Below, in pieces: positions 5,727-7,265 of a stretch of DNA of 7,265 nucleotides. The stretch lies in contig CALZDK010000101.1 in assembly GCA_945637645.1 (NCBI GenBank), positions 1 to 7,265 on the forward strand, in the 5' to 3' direction. The stretch is from an uncultured Prevotella sp. Lineage in GTDB: Bacteria > Bacteroidota > Bacteroidia > Bacteroidales > Bacteroidaceae. Each line of letters starts with the position of its first letter. Within the stretch, counting starts at the first letter, position 1. Under the pieces are notes generated by a model. That model had not been told where the DNA came from and did not search any database. It saw only the letters and a list, made by a program, of their open reading frames with translations. Both the position numbers and the translations under genes were made by a program.

Positions 5727-7136
5727 ATGGTCAACAAATACAAGGCTTACTGGGAGCAGTGTCTTCAGCTGATAAGAAGCAATGTCACCAGTCAGCAATA
5801 CGAAACATGGTTTGCGCCTATCGTGTTCGAGAGTTTCTCTCCCGAAAGCAACACGCTCTTGGTGCAAGTTCCAAGTCCATTCGTTTACGAATACTTGGAA
5901 CAGCACTTTGTTGGCCTTTTGTCAAAGGTCCTCTCCCACTGCTTTGGCACCAACGTGAGGCTCACCTACCGCATTGTAACCGACAAGGCGCACAACCTGT
6001 CGCAGGACATTGAGGCTGATCAACCAACGGAAATAGACGAGCCACGGCCTACAAACGGCGCTAACCGCTCGCCCTCGATGCTCGACGCGGCAAAGCCACA
6101 GGACATCAACACACAGCTCAACCCCAAGCAGACATTCTCCAATTATATAGAAGGTACGAGCAACAAGTTGCCACGCACCGTGGGCATCTCCATTGCCGAA
6201 CATCCGGGAAAGTCAACCTTCAACCCCTTCTATATCTATGGTCCCTCGGGCTGTGGAAAAACCCATCTTATCAATGCCATAGGTGTGAGATGCAAGGAAC
6301 TATATCCGCAAAAACGTGTGCTCTATGTCTCGGCACGCCTCTTCCAGGTGCAGTTCACCGACGCCACACGCCGAAACATGGTGAACGACTTCATCAATTT
6401 CTACCTTACCATCGACGTGCTCATCGTTGACGACATTCAGGAGTGGGCAACAGCAGGCAAGACCATCGACACGTTCTTCCACATCTTCAACCACCTGTTC
6501 CGCAACGGAAAGCAGATTATCTTGGCGAGCGACCGCCCTCCAGTTGACCTCCAGGGCATGAAGGACCGTCTTCTCACACGTTTCAGCTGTGGCCTGATAG
6601 CAGAGTTAGAGAAGCCAAATGTGGAGCTTTGCATCGATATTCTGACCAGCAAGTGCCGCCGCGACGGACTGAAAATTTCGCAAGACGTGTTAAGATATAT
6701 CGCAGAAACAGCCAACGGCAGCGTGCGCGACCTTCAGGGAGTAATCAACTCGCTGCTTGCCTATTCTGTGGTCTATAACTGCAATATTGACATGCACCTT
6801 GCAGAACGTGTGATAAAGCGTGCTGTAAAGACAAACAACCATCCGCTCACCATCGACGACATACTTGAGCGTGTGTGCAACCACTATAAGGTCACCACTC
6901 AGCAGGTTTTGGGAAGAAGCCGCAAACGCGACTATGTGGCAGCGCGTCAATTGTCAATGTATTTCGCACAGAAATACACTAAGATGCCAGCGTCGCGCAT
7001 CGGACAACTCATCGGTGGCAGGGACCACTCCACCGTAATCCACAGCTGTTCTGCCATTGAGCAACGCCTGAAGGTTGACAAGGCTTTCGTGGAGGAGTTC
7101 AACTCCATAGAGTGCTCCTTTAAGCTGAAGAAATGA
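5727..7136 (+). CDS. dnaA: Chromosomal replication initiator protein DnaA
   Basis: DnaA is the ATP-dependent initiator that binds DnaA boxes, opens the origin and helps load the replicative helicase. The 469-residue product has all four domains: domain I (about 1-90, with YETWFAPI), a variable linker (about 94-131), an AAA+ domain III (about 132-350) and the DNA-binding domain IV (about 351-469). Walker A is GPSGCGKT at 172-179, Walker B is VLIVDDIQ with D235 and D236, and sensor II is GSVRDLQG with R334. The DnaA signature GGRDHSTVIH lies at 430-439. The ATG at 5727 fits the expected N terminus and follows an A-rich leader. The gene is preceded by its own promoter candidate and the upstream operon's terminator, so it appears to be transcribed alone. 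No terminator follows before the window ends, and the repeat array begins 6 nt after the stop. Confidence 0.97.
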   Translation: MVNKYKAYWEQCLQLIRSNVTSQQYETWFAPIVFESFSPESNTLLVQVPSPFVYEYLEQHFVGLLSKVLSHCFGTNVRLTYRIVTDKAHNLSQDIEADQPTEIDEPRPTNGANRSPSMLDAAKPQDINTQLNPKQTFSNYIEGTSNKLPRTVGISIAEHPGKSTFNPFYIYGPSGCGKTHLINAIGVRCKELYPQKRVLYVSARLFQVQFTDATRRNMVNDFINFYLTIDVLIVDDIQEWATAGKTIDTFFHIFNHLFRNGKQIILASDRPPVDLQGMKDRLLTRFSCGLIAELEKPNVELCIDILTSKCRRDGLKISQDVLRYIAETANGSVRDLQGVINSLLAYSVVYNCNIDMHLAERVIKRAVKTNNHPLTIDDILERVCNHYKVTTQQVLGRSRKRDYVAARQLSMYFAQKYTKMPASRIGQLIGGRDHSTVIHSCSAIEQRLKVDKAFVEEFNSIECSFKLKK

Positions 7137-7142
7137 TGGTTA

Positions 7143-7238
7143 GTTGACGAGTGGACAAGTTGACGAGTTGACGAGTGGACAAGTTGACGAGTGGACAAGT
7201 TGACAAGTTGACGAGTGGACAAGTTGACAAGTTGACGA
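7143..7238 (+). repeat. Tandem array of twelve 8-bp units
   Basis: Twelve uninterrupted 8-bp units occur in perfect phase, of three kinds: A = GTTGACGA, B = GTGGACAA, C = GTTGACAA. The order is ABA ABA BCA BCA. This gives a higher-order structure: 7143-7166 is identical to 7167-7190, and 7191-7214 is identical to 7215-7238. The array starts 6 nt after the dnaA stop and ends with a partial GTT. The units are not self-complementary, so hairpins are not expected. The family has a minisatellite character. Its function is unknown, and the copy number could be slippage-variable. Confidence 0.95.
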
Positions 7239-7265
7239 GTTATTACTTATGCTGCAGTATTTTGG
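7239..7265. other. Right-edge sequence after the repeat array
   Basis: GTTATTACTTATGCTGCAGTATTTTGG follows the last full unit, beginning with a broken unit (GTT). It is AT-rich and too short to classify. Confidence 0.3.

Noticed and set aside
6252..6260. TGTGGAAAA (TTTTCCACA on the minus strand) as a DnaA box inside dnaA
   Set aside because: It has one mismatch, is isolated, and falls in the codons for the Walker A loop, which constrain the sequence.
6947..7222. Minus-strand frame reading STRQLV-type repeats into dnaA
   Set aside because: It starts at TTG within the 8-bp array; its frame is closed upstream by TAA at 7247-7249, with no ATG in between. The repetitive peptide is just the translated array, and the rest is antisense to dnaA.
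7143..7238. CRISPR array
   Set aside because: The 8-bp units are contiguous, with no unique spacers between repeats and no cas genes in the window.

Overview
The window looks like chromosomal DNA of a Bacteroidales bacterium, most probably Prevotella or a close relative. Three things suggest this: near-matches to the Bacteroidetes promoter element TAnnTTTG, A-rich leaders instead of Shine-Dalgarno sequences before the starts, and the protein types (a class II ribonucleotide reductase without an ATP-cone, a SPOR-tailed amidase, a stand-alone MCE protein and a DnaA with a GPSGCGKT P-loop). The genus is inferred from family resemblance, not from a search.

All five genes read left to right. Positions 1-163 hold a 15-bp perfect inverted repeat followed by an A8T7 tract, then a promoter and a very short leader for nrdJ (164-2722, adenosylcobalamin-dependent ribonucleotide reductase). 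folB (2760-3143, dihydroneopterin aldolase) follows 37 nt later and appears to start at TTG. A promoter candidate at 3170-3177 precedes an exported N-acetylmuramoyl-L-alanine amidase (3190-4428). Four bases separate the amidase from an MCE/MlaD-family protein (4433-5338), so these two look like one transcription unit, which ends at a strong intrinsic terminator (5452-5493).

The 388-bp gap at 5339-5726 contains that terminator, two small ATGTT/AACAT dyads and a promoter candidate for dnaA (5727-7136). Six bases after the dnaA stop comes a perfectly phased array of twelve 8-bp units (7143-7238). It has a higher-order 24-bp organisation, and four of its units resemble a DnaA box on the minus strand.

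Functionally, the window combines DNA-precursor supply (NrdJ; FolB for the folate needed in thymidylate synthesis), envelope work (amidase and MCE protein) and replication initiation (DnaA). The genes are mostly ordinary housekeeping genes. No complete novel system is visible. The strongest unexplained signal is the repeat array beside dnaA, followed by the small dyads around the dnaA promoter.
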